Positions 1-5,184 of a stretch of 5,184 nt of DNA are shown here, piece by piece (position 1 is the stretch's first letter; each line of letters begins with the position of its first letter). The notes beneath the pieces are model-generated. The model worked only from the letters and a program-made list of their open reading frames with translations. It did not search any database and was not told the DNA's origin. The translations under genes were made by a program, and so were the position numbers. The stretch is taken from positions 1 to 5,184 of the forward strand of contig ONXT01000291.1 in NCBI GenBank assembly GCA_900321845.1, given 5' to 3'. This DNA is from an uncultured Bacteroidales bacterium (GTDB taxonomy: Bacteria; Bacteroidota; Bacteroidia; Bacteroidales; WCHB1-69).

Positions 1-1338
1 ACCAACAGGAACAGCTTTTCCGTTTATAAAATCTGATGACAACATATTTGAATCATTGTTTTTTTCAAGCATAAGAAGTTGCATCACATATCCGCCATAA
101 GTATTTTCATTGTATGAACGCATACGTTGTCTGCCAGCAAAATATGTTTGTGTGCCATCTGTTGACAAATCATAATCCAATGTCCTTCCGATAAGACGAT
201 TGGTTATATATTCAGATACGTCATCTCCAATAGTGAGATTTTGGGGATTTTCATAATAATCCAGGTATGCCTTTAACGCATCATAAAATAGGTTCATACT
301 ATAAAACGGCATGACATCTTTTCCTTCTACCTTTGTAGGATTCCCGTCCCTATCAACCATTTGGATGACCATTTCATCATCAGCTTCTCTCGGCAATATC
401 ATCCGCATTGAATAACCGATGAAATTCGCTGGAATTGCGACAAGCCCTGTCCTGTCACAATTGTAATTATTGAATTGTATCTCTTTGTAATATCTTCCTT
501 GACTGTCAACTTCTATGGGCTGCCTCTGCCACTCTGTCCCCCATCTGATAAAATCAGGGTTGTTCAAAAAAAACGCACCTCTTTCGTCCATTGATGTAAG
601 ATATGTGCTTAAATTACCACACACAATGTTCAAATCCTGACCGTCTTTCAATGCCAGCACAATGCTTTCATTTTTGTCACTATTCTTCAATGTCGCCACA
701 AGAAGTATCTCCCCAAATTCAGATGAAAACGAATATCCGTCAATTGAAACTATTTTGCCTGCATCATATTTGTATGACGGGTCGGAAACGTACCCATTCC
801 CATATCCAGTTTTGACAAGTATGTTAAAATTGTTTCCGAAGAATTTTTTTGCAGAATTAGAGAGGTTTGTTTGTGACAAAGACAAAAACTCGATTTTTGG
901 TACAATATCATTCCATATTTTAATGTAATTGATTATCTGTTTTTTGAGGTTTTCAAGAGAGCCCTCATTGGCAAACTCAAAAGCAATCATTGGAGATTCT
1001 TCATCTCCAATCAGATAATAATTCTTTCCGTTGATTGTTTTGAACTTATCCGGATCAAAATTTATACTATAAGAACCATCTTCATTCTTTGACACAATAG
1101 ATTTTAACAATTCATCCTTATCTGAATTATAAAATGTTATTCCTTTAATGCCAAGTTTGGAAGGATTGTGATCAAGAATATACCCCAAATTCCCATACGT
1201 GCTGTTATAATACAATGTCGCTATATTTCCATTCCATATTACACTTGCTGGCTGTTTCTGTATGTTATTTTGCTCTTTTCCCTTGTCGTTGCAGGAAAAC
1301 AATAGTAATAATGGAATAATGAATAATAACTTTTTCAT
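1..1338 (-). CDS. Hypothetical lipoprotein, N-terminal 446 residues (3' end beyond the window)
   Basis: The minus-strand frame starting at the ATG at 1338-1336 stays open through all 446 codons to base 1, so the gene is truncated by the window edge, not broken. Residues 1-15 form a lipoprotein signal peptide: MKK, a hydrophobic run, then the lipobox L13-F-S-C16. The protein is therefore probably lipidated on Cys16. The residues after it (N-D-K-G-K-E) do not clearly match the acidic surface-export signal known in Bacteroidetes, so the final side of the membrane is open. The mature part is rich in Asn, Asp, Tyr and Gly and looks like a mixed alpha/beta globular protein with no transmembrane segment. 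I recognise no domain and assign no function. Codons favour A/T endings (AAA, ATA, TTA), and a sampled 60-base line is about one-third G+C, against up to 65% in the gene at 1672. It is transcribed divergently from that gene. Confidence 0.9.
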   Translation of the reverse strand, partial: MKKLLFIIPLLLLFSCNDKGKEQNNIQKQPASVIWNGNIATLYYNSTYGNLGYILDHNPSKLGIKGITFYNSDKDELLKSIVSKNEDGSYSINFDPDKFKTINGKNYYLIGDEESPMIAFEFANEGSLENLKKQIINYIKIWNDIVPKIEFLSLSQTNLSNSAKKFFGNNFNILVKTGYGNGYVSDPSYKYDAGKIVSIDGYSFSSEFGEILLVATLKNSDKNESIVLALKDGQDLNIVCGNLSTYLTSMDERGAFFLNNPDFIRWGTEWQRQPIEVDSQGRYYKEIQFNNYNCDRTGLVAIPANFIGYSMRMILPREADDEMVIQMVDRDGNPTKVEGKDVMPFYSMNLFYDALKAYLDYYENPQNLTIGDDVSEYITNRLIGRTLDYDLSTDGTQTYFAGRQRMRSYNENTYGGYVMQLLMLEKNNDSNMLSSDFINGKAVPVG

Positions 1339-1412
1339 AGCTGTTTATTATAGAACCTTTTCATCTGTATTCTCGCAATTACCAAAAGACATGATTATCG
1401 TGGAACCCTCGG

Positions 1413-1440
1413 CATATTGTTAGCGAAAACGCTTTATATG
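1413..1440 (-). other. Imperfect hairpin in the presumed leader of the leftward lipoprotein gene
   Basis: AGCG (1422-1425) and CGCT (1430-1433) pair around a four-base loop, and the outer arms CATAT (1413-1417) and ATATG (1436-1440) pair as well, separated by a 4x2 internal loop. If transcription starts near 1510, this lies inside a leader of roughly 170 bases. No T-tract follows on either strand, so it is not a terminator. A regulatory role is only a possibility. Confidence 0.3.
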
Positions 1441-1501
1441 ATGGATGTTATAATGTCAATTTGTCTGTTCTATATATTCAAATTTTGGTGAAACAATGGG
1501 G

Positions 1502-1573
1502 TGAAATTCAATGCGGCAAAGATAGGAAAATTTATTCATGTGGCGTGTCATTATCTTGCAATTCAGCGGCAAA
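1502..1573. repeat. Imperfect direct repeat of the promoter flank
   Basis: The unit at 1502-1520 (TGAAATTCAATGCGGCAAA) recurs at 1557-1573 as TGCAATTCAGCGGCAAA, with one substitution and a two-base deletion, about 55 bases apart. On the minus strand both read TTTGCCGC followed by TGAATT-like sequence. The first copy ends in the exact TAnnTTTG box (TATCTTTG) and the second reads TGGTTTTG, one base off consensus. It may be a duplicated promoter or operator half-site. Confidence 0.45.
1517..1524 (-). promoter_or_regulatory. Candidate Bacteroidetes -7 element (TATCTTTG) for the leftward lipoprotein gene
   Basis: Read on the minus strand, this is an exact TAnnTTTG match followed by CCGC, the usual look of a Bacteroidetes primary-sigma -7 element. 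No TTTG or TTG lies 19-21 bases upstream, so the -33 half is missing. The box is 179 bases from the start codon, which implies a long leader. It is the only exact match I found in this gap. Confidence 0.45.
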
Positions 1574-1671
1574 ACCATGGTCAATCACAGTCATTTAAGA
1601 TATATTAAAACTTGAAATTGCAACAAAAAGCGAGTTCAAGCGTTATAAGTGTTGGTTTTAAATGTTTTAAT

Positions 1672-3135
1672 ATGAAAAAATTATTTCTTATAAGCATTGC
1701 GATGCTCATGACATTGGGGGCAATGGCCCAGAATGACCTGGATGCATTCCGTTTTTCACAGGTGAACTGGTCGGGAACGGCGCGTTTTATGGGTGCTGGC
1801 GGGGCTTTCGGCTCCATTGGCGGCGACTTCTCTTCGTTGGCAACCAATCCGGCCGGCATCGGTCTTTTCAAAAAAGATGAGATCTCATTCACCCCTATCG
1901 TCATCAACGCCATCGGCACAAACGCTGTTTACAACGGCGAATCCGTGGATGCAAATAGCGTAAGATACAGTCTTACCAACTTCGGCTCGATTTTCTCATG
2001 GACGCTCGAAAGGAGCAAGCCCGAAGAGGAGCGCAAGTGGCGCATGATGCAGTTCGGCTTCGGCTACAACCGCATCAACGATTTCAACAACCTCGTCTAT
2101 GCCTCCGGCATGAGCGGCGGCACCACCATGATTGACGGCTTCGTAAACGCCTCCCACGGAATTAATTACAACAACTTGACCCACGACGGCGAACTGGCCT
2201 GGGGCACCTGGCTGATGGACACAGTGGCAGGCACCGATGATCAATACGAGAATTTCATCGGCCACCACGATATGCGCCAAAACAGCTACACCAAGACCAC
2301 TGGCGGTATCGACGAGATGAACTTCTCCCTCGGTGCGAACTACAACGACCAACTCTACCTCGGTCTGACCTTGGGCGTGCCCTTCCTCAATTACAAAGCG
2401 GAAACGGAATACAGCGAAGTGGACGAAAACGACGCGGTCGGCGGCTTCAACGAGTGGACCTCCTACGAAACACTGCGCACTTCCGGCACTGGCATCAACG
2501 CCAAATTCGGCCTCATTTACCAACCTCTTGACTTCATGCGCATCGGCGTGGCCATCCACACCCCCACCTATTACGGCAACCTGAAGGAGAACTACACCCG
2601 CCAAATCAAGTCCGATTTCGACAGCGACGATTTTGACGAGGATTACGAAAACCTCTCTAAATACAAACTCACCACTCCTTTCCGCGTGATGGGTAGTTTG
2701 GGATTCCTCATCGCCAAACGCGCCTTCATCAGCGCCGAATACGAGTTCACGGACTATTCCATGGCCAGACTCGCCTCTTCCGAGAACATCCTCTACCGCT
2801 ATGACTATGCCAAAGAGAATGACAATGTCAAACTCAAATACGGCGCCTGCCACACCATTCGTGTCGGCGGCGAATTGACCGTCACCGAACACTTCCTCGT
2901 TCGTCTGGGCTACTCTTACAGCAGCTCCCCCTTCAAAAACAAAATCAACACTGGCTCCGCCCACAACATCAGCGGCGGCATCGGCTTCCGCGGCAGAGTC
3001 TTCTTCGCCGACCTCGCCTACGTCTGCCGCTTGACAGGCCAGAACAGCTGGTTCTTCGAAGATCCCACCCTCAATCCCGTGGAAATCAGCAACATCAACC
3101 ATAAATTCGCCGCCACCATCGGCGTGAAATTCTAA
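1672..3135 (+). CDS. FadL/OMPP1-like outer membrane beta-barrel protein
   Basis: This is a probable outer membrane channel for hydrophobic or other small molecules; the substrate cannot be read from the sequence. The ATG at 1672 is chosen because it opens directly onto a signal peptide (MKKLFLIS..., cleavage likely after A17-M-A19, mature from Q20). Residues 37-64 carry the glycine-rich block ARFMGAGGAFGSIGG followed by SLATNPAGIG. The NPAG motif at 59-62 is typical of the N-terminal region of FadL/OMPP1/TodX-like proteins, often labelled 'hemin receptor' or 'outer membrane transport protein' in Bacteroidetes genomes. Alternating aromatic/polar strands fill the rest, and the chain ends in Phe487 (HKFAATIGVKF), the usual terminal residue for barrel assembly. 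At 487 residues it is within the family's normal range. An acidic stretch (SDFDSDDFDEDYE, residues 314-326) probably forms a loop. The family call is by motif only; 'hemin' binding is not supported here. Confidence 0.85.
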   Translation: MKKLFLISIAMLMTLGAMAQNDLDAFRFSQVNWSGTARFMGAGGAFGSIGGDFSSLATNPAGIGLFKKDEISFTPIVINAIGTNAVYNGESVDANSVRYSLTNFGSIFSWTLERSKPEEERKWRMMQFGFGYNRINDFNNLVYASGMSGGTTMIDGFVNASHGINYNNLTHDGELAWGTWLMDTVAGTDDQYENFIGHHDMRQNSYTKTTGGIDEMNFSLGANYNDQLYLGLTLGVPFLNYKAETEYSEVDENDAVGGFNEWTSYETLRTSGTGINAKFGLIYQPLDFMRIGVAIHTPTYYGNLKENYTRQIKSDFDSDDFDEDYENLSKYKLTTPFRVMGSLGFLIAKRAFISAEYEFTDYSMARLASSENILYRYDYAKENDNVKLKYGACHTIRVGGELTVTEHFLVRLGYSYSSSPFKNKINTGSAHNISGGIGFRGRVFFADLAYVCRLTGQNSWFFEDPTLNPVEISNINHKFAATIGVKF

Positions 3136-3159
3136 TATCCTAATATCAGTACAAGCGCA

Positions 3160-3167
3160 CAATTTTG
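3160..3167 (+). promoter_or_regulatory. Weak candidate -7 element for the DUF3467 gene
   Basis: CAATTTTG differs from TAnnTTTG only at the first base. It ends 31 bases before the ATG at 3199, almost the same spacing as the strong promoter at 3549-3556 has to its gene. No matching -33 TTTG is present at 19-21 bases, and the upstream gene is close enough for read-through, so this is tentative. Confidence 0.3.
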
Positions 3168-3198
3168 CACCTCAAACCAATAAACGAATCAATCACCT

Positions 3199-3489
3199 AT
3201 GCCAGAACAGAAACTTGAAATCAACCTGCCGGAAGACATTGCGCAGGGCACCTATTCCAATTTAGCAATCATCACGCATACCGACAACGAATTCATCCTT
3301 GACTTTGTCGCTATGATGCCGGGCGCTCCCAAGGGGAACGTGCGCTCCAGAATCGTCATGACGCCCCAGAACGTCAAACGCCTCTTGAATGCGCTGAACG
3401 AGAACGTACATCGATTCGAAGAACGCAACGGCCGCATCAACGATGGACAGCCTAACATGCTGCCCATCTCCGACAACGGTATAGCATAA
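3199..3489 (+). CDS. DUF3467 family protein
   Basis: This 96-residue protein matches my memory of the DUF3467 family, common in Bacteroidetes and of unknown function. The conserved pattern is visible throughout: G17-TYSNL, E31-F-I-L-D-F36, P41-G42, the basic/polar run around S50-R-I, T55-P56, and K60-R-L-L63 in a C-terminal helix (about 56-75). There is no signal peptide or membrane segment, so it is expected in the cytoplasm. The N-terminal half looks beta-rich. The ATG at 3199 gives a normal-length protein. It starts 63 bases after the barrel gene ends, on the same strand, so it may be read from that gene or from its own weak promoter. In many Bacteroidetes this family sits just downstream of rpoC, from memory; here its neighbours are outer membrane protein genes. 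The last 20 residues are polar and probably disordered. Confidence 0.85.
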   Translation: MPEQKLEINLPEDIAQGTYSNLAIITHTDNEFILDFVAMMPGAPKGNVRSRIVMTPQNVKRLLNALNENVHRFEERNGRINDGQPNMLPISDNGIA

Positions 3490-3491
3490 GC

Positions 3492-3509
3492 GATTCAGCA
3501 CGCCGAATC
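3492..3509 (+). other. Short inverted repeat after the DUF3467 gene
   Basis: GATTC (3492-3496) and GAATC (3505-3509) form a 5-bp stem with an 8-base loop just after the stop codon. No T-tract follows directly, so it would be at most a weak terminator or an mRNA 3'-end hairpin. It separates the DUF3467 gene from the strong promoter that begins at 3526. Confidence 0.25.
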
Positions 3510-3525
3510 ATTATCTACAATAAAT

Positions 3526-3556
3526 TTTGCAATAATCATTATTTGTTGTATTTTTG
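3526..3556 (+). promoter_or_regulatory. Bacteroidetes primary-sigma promoter (TTTG-N19-TATTTTTG)
   Basis: TTTG at 3526-3529 is followed after exactly 19 bases by TATTTTTG at 3549-3556, a full match to the Bacteroidetes -33/-7 consensus. Transcription should start a few bases downstream, giving a leader of roughly 25 bases before the ATG at 3589. It probably drives the three genes from 3589 to 5080. Confidence 0.85.
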
Positions 3557-3588
3557 CGCAAATATTGTTCATCTAAAATCCATTCAAT

Positions 3589-4257
3589 ATGAAAAAATTT
3601 TACGGTTTTATTCTTGCGATTGCTTTGATGGTCGGTGGCCTCACGCTGGCATCCGCACAAAAGGTACCGTGCGGTTTTTCAATCCAATTGGGCGGGCTTC
3701 TGCCAATACAACAATTTAATGACGCAACCACCTATTTCATTCCGGGCGCCAACAGCATGGGCAACCACGGCAACGCGATGTTCGGTGCGTCATTCGGACT
3801 GAAATACAACTACCGTTTCGACTTCGGCTTGGGGATTTTCTGCTCCGTTGACGGCATGTGGAACATGCTGAACAAGAGTGCGCGCGACCTCTACGACCAA
3901 GCCAGTTGCACCTCTCCGATGTACGTCAACATCCCCATCATGCTCGGTCTCAGCTACATCTCGGATTTCAGCTATGTGTTCGACGTATGGGCTGAAGCCG
4001 GCGCTGGCTGCAACCTGTTTTGGAAAACCAACGAGGGATGGGAAAACAATCTCACCAAATACCTTTGGAATCCGGCATTTGCAGCAGAAGGCGGCATCGG
4101 TGTGCGCTTTGTCAAAACCATCAGCTTGGGCGTACACTACTACTGGCTCGGCAACAACAACATCAAGGTGGAAGGTGTCACCTACGACTCCACCTTCAAC
4201 ACCCCTCCGAAAATGAAAGTCGGCTTGCTGGCCTTCAAACTCGGTCTCCACTTTTAA
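3589..4257 (+). CDS. Small outer membrane beta-barrel protein
   Basis: This is a 222-residue exported protein of the outer-membrane-barrel superfamily (OMP_b-brl-like, PorT/OmpA-like size). A signal peptide covers residues 1-23 (MKK, hydrophobic core, A21-S-A23, mature from Q24). About eight amphipathic strands can be picked out: near 30-40, 63-77, 79-93, 111-124, 129-145, 163-175, 177-188 and 211-222. They are separated by polar loops, and the chain ends in Phe222 (FKLGLHF), as expected for barrel assembly. There are four cysteines (28, 85, 107, 141), so disulphides are possible. The start is fixed by the signal peptide and by the strong promoter about 30 bases upstream. It heads an apparent operon with a lipoprotein and a small helical protein. 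Its cargo or structural role is unknown; it could be a structural or assembly barrel instead of a pore. Confidence 0.8.
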   Translation: MKKFYGFILAIALMVGGLTLASAQKVPCGFSIQLGGLLPIQQFNDATTYFIPGANSMGNHGNAMFGASFGLKYNYRFDFGLGIFCSVDGMWNMLNKSARDLYDQASCTSPMYVNIPIMLGLSYISDFSYVFDVWAEAGAGCNLFWKTNEGWENNLTKYLWNPAFAAEGGIGVRFVKTISLGVHYYWLGNNNIKVEGVTYDSTFNTPPKMKVGLLAFKLGLHF

Positions 4258-4259
4258 TG

Positions 4260-4294
4260 GTTAGGAGACAGGGGTTAGGTGTTGGGAGTTAACA
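4260..4294 (+). repeat. Degenerate heptanucleotide tandem repeat (consensus GTTAGGA)
   Basis: Five consecutive 7-base units can be laid out: GTTAGGA, GACAGGG, GTTAGGT, GTTGGGA, GTTAACA. The array starts two bases after the stop codon of the barrel gene and ends 13 bases before the lipoprotein ATG at 4308, so it fills most of the gap. In mRNA it forms the leader of the lipoprotein gene and is rich in GG runs. Confidence 0.65.
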
Positions 4295-4307
4295 GTGATT
4301 TCAATCG

Positions 4308-4814
4308 ATGAGAAGATTCGGGATTTTGATGTTGTCGTTTTTTCTCCTCTGTACTGCGTGCCAGCGGGAGGAGAAATTTCCCATTGAGCCCGCAATCGAA
4401 TTTATCAGTTTGGAAAAAATAGACGACAGCACCGGCGTGGACCATCGCGCCACGCTTAGTTTCCATTTCCAGGATGGTGACGGTGATGTCGGATTGGACG
4501 CTACGGATACGGATACGCCCTTCGACACCGCCTCCACCTATTATTACAACTGCTTCATCAATTATTACAAAAAAGTTGGCGGGCAATTCCAACTCGTTGA
4601 GTTCGACGGAATCAACTTCAACCAACGGATCCCGCGCCTCAGCAAAGAGGATAGCGAGTCCATTGAGGGTGTCATTCGCATCAATTTGGACATCAACAGT
4701 TTCGACTACTCCACGCCCACCGACACCATCAAGTACAGCCTCTACATCGTAGATAGGGCGTTGCACGAAAGCAACACCATCGAAACCACGGAGCTCGTGG
4801 TGTATAAAAGGTGA
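4308..4814 (+). CDS. Lipoprotein with an EF-hand-like DGDGD loop, function unknown
   Basis: This is a 168-residue outer-envelope lipoprotein. The signal peptide runs through residue 17, with a lipobox ending at C18 (L14-C-T-A-C18). The next residues, Q19-R-E-E22, resemble the Q-x-(D/E)2 type of surface-export signal described for Bacteroidetes lipoproteins, so surface display is possible. Residues 56-67 read DGDGDVGLDATD, with Asp at positions 1, 3, 5, 9 and 12 and Leu at 8 of an EF-hand-type loop; position 6 is Val, not the usual Gly. I recall DGDGD-containing hypothetical lipoproteins as common in Bacteroidetes, but I do not know a function. The rest looks beta-rich (YYYNCFINYYKK, IEGVIRINLDI, TIKYSLYIVDRA). 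It lies 50 bases after the barrel gene on the same strand, with no promoter seen between, so co-transcription is likely. Its last bases nearly touch the next gene. Confidence 0.82.
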   Translation: MRRFGILMLSFFLLCTACQREEKFPIEPAIEFISLEKIDDSTGVDHRATLSFHFQDGDGDVGLDATDTDTPFDTASTYYYNCFINYYKKVGGQFQLVEFDGINFNQRIPRLSKEDSESIEGVIRINLDINSFDYSTPTDTIKYSLYIVDRALHESNTIETTELVVYKR

Positions 4815-4822
4815 CATTGACA

Positions 4823-5080
4823 ATGAAACGCACTTACCAGTTTTCAGATCACACGCTCATTGAAGCCGACAAGGCGGATTTGCAACAATTGCTGGCCCAG
4901 AACCAAGCGTATCTGGAGAATTACCAGGAGTTGCAGGATGACATGGACAACAGCGACTACCTTGTATGTGGCAACGGTTTCCGCGAGACCAAATTCAGCG
5001 AAAGTTTCATCGAGGGGCAGATTGAGAAATACCGCCGGCGCATCGCGGAAATCCAAGGCTGGCTGGATGAGATTCGTTGA
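4823..5080 (+). CDS. Small helical (coiled-coil-like) hypothetical protein
   Basis: This 85-residue cytoplasmic-looking protein has no signal peptide. Two charged amphipathic helices are apparent, about residues 14-42 (ADLQQLLAQNQAYLENYQEL...) and 59-85 (ESFIEGQIEKYRRRIAEIQG...). They are joined by a short loop with C49-G-N-G, suggesting a helical hairpin or a coiled-coil dimer. I chose the ATG at 4823, eight bases after the lipoprotein stop, with a purine-rich AAAAGG at 4806-4811 in front. A GTG at 4811 is in frame, would overlap the lipoprotein stop by four bases and would add only four residues. It is the last gene of the unit and is followed by a strong hairpin. I do not recognise the family; its position downstream of a barrel and a lipoprotein does not reveal its role. 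Confidence 0.7.
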   Translation: MKRTYQFSDHTLIEADKADLQQLLAQNQAYLENYQELQDDMDNSDYLVCGNGFRETKFSESFIEGQIEKYRRRIAEIQGWLDEIR

Positions 5081-5095
5081 TGTTTGTAAAAGAGA

Positions 5096-5130
5096 GGAGC
5101 GATTTTTTTGCAGAAAAAAACGCTCCTTTT
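5096..5130 (+). terminator. Rho-independent terminator after the 3589-5080 unit
   Basis: GGAGCG (5096-5101) pairs with CGCTCC (5121-5126), and inside it seven T (5103-5109) pair with seven A (5114-5120) around a GCAG loop, with one bulged A at 5102. Four T follow (5127-5130). It lies 15 bases after the stop codon. Because A-rich sequence also precedes the stem, it may work in both directions. Confidence 0.8.
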
Positions 5131-5151
5131 ACTGACAGCTAATTTATTAAA

Positions 5152-5180
5152 TTGAGAACTGAAAACTGAGAATTGAAAAC
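5152..5180 (+). repeat. Degenerate heptanucleotide tandem repeat (consensus YTGARAA) at the right edge
   Basis: Four consecutive 7-base units are TTGAGAA, CTGAAAA, CTGAGAA and TTGAAAA, followed by C. The units differ only at the first and fifth bases. The array lies beyond the terminator in non-coding sequence and may extend or end just past the window edge at 5184. Confidence 0.7.
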
Positions 5181-5184
5181 GGGG

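Larger units (their letters stand above)
1339..1671. other. Divergent intergenic region, 333 bases
   Basis: This gap separates the leftward lipoprotein gene from the rightward outer membrane protein gene. I find no convincing coding frame, tRNA or terminator in it. It holds an exact TAnnTTTG box on the minus strand (1517-1524), a near-duplicate of the flank of that box (1557-1573) and an imperfect hairpin (1413-1440). No TAnnTTTG match at a sensible distance was found for the plus-strand gene at 1672. Its promoter is therefore unidentified. Confidence 0.7.

Noticed and set aside
603..928. Two short plus-strand open frames within the left region
   Set aside because: They lie inside the continuous 446-codon minus-strand lipoprotein frame, which has a lipobox and a coherent composition.
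1480..1487. AAATTTTG on the plus strand as a promoter for the gene at 1672
   Set aside because: It has one mismatch, the nearest upstream TTTG is only 16 bases away instead of 19-21, and it lies 184 bases before the start.
1612..1671. An upstream in-frame TTG start adding 20 residues to the FadL-like protein
   Set aside because: The ATG at 1672 begins a normal signal peptide, and the 20 extra residues would put a polar segment in front of it.
1996..3162. A 388-codon open frame on the minus strand opposite the FadL-like gene
   Set aside because: Its product is a low-complexity run of Val, Ala, Gly, Glu and Asp with no domain, as expected from the mirror of a C-ending-codon gene. The plus-strand frame has a signal peptide, an NPAG motif and a terminal Phe.
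3790..4251. A 153-codon minus-strand frame and overlapping plus-strand frames in the small barrel gene
   Set aside because: They are compositional shadows. The barrel frame has the promoter, signal peptide, strand pattern and terminal Phe.
4260..4294. A CRISPR-like interpretation of the heptamer array
   Set aside because: The units are 7 bases, directly abutting and degenerate, without spacers or nearby cas genes.
4811..4822. A GTG start overlapping the lipoprotein stop for the small helical protein
   Set aside because: The ATG four codons later is a stronger start and lies a reasonable distance after AAAAGG. The GTG cannot be fully excluded.
4275..4823. A 182-codon minus-strand open frame opposite the lipoprotein gene
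   Set aside because: It mirrors the plus-strand lipoprotein, has no recognisable motif, and would cross the repeat array.

Overview
The window looks like a chromosomal segment from an uncultured or little-studied member of the Bacteroidales (Bacteroidota). The evidence is a textbook Bacteroidetes promoter (TTTG, 19-nt spacer, TAnnTTTG) at 3526-3556, a DUF3467-type small protein of a family common in this phylum, a FadL-like outer membrane protein of the Bacteroidetes type, several outer-envelope proteins, and AT-rich leaders without clear Shine-Dalgarno sites. The species cannot be named from the sequence.

Layout. (1) Bases 1-1338, minus strand: the first 446 codons of an unrecognised lipoprotein gene that runs off the left edge. 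It is clearly more AT-rich than everything to its right. (2) Bases 1339-1671: a gene-free divergent region holding an exact TAnnTTTG box for the leftward gene and an imperfect duplication of that box's flank. (3) Bases 1672-3135, plus strand: a 487-residue FadL/OMPP1-like outer membrane beta-barrel. (4) Bases 3199-3489: a DUF3467-type protein with its own weak promoter candidate. (5) Bases 3526-5130: an apparent transcription unit that begins at the strong promoter. It encodes a small, probably 8-stranded outer membrane barrel, a lipoprotein with a calcium-loop-like motif, and an 85-residue helical protein, and it ends at a hairpin terminator. (6) The right edge carries a heptanucleotide tandem repeat, and a second, related heptamer array fills the gap before the lipoprotein gene at 4308.

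How the genes fit together. Four of the six genes encode exported or outer-membrane proteins: two lipoproteins and two barrels. The barrel-lipoprotein-small-helical-protein unit is the most plausible functional grouping, perhaps a barrel and its partner lipoprotein, but this rests on gene order alone. I see no CRISPR array, RNA gene, insertion sequence or recognisable defence system. The most unusual features are the two degenerate 7-bp-period arrays sharing a YTRRRAR-like pattern, the EF-hand-like loop in the lipoprotein at 4308, and the composition break near 1340-1670.
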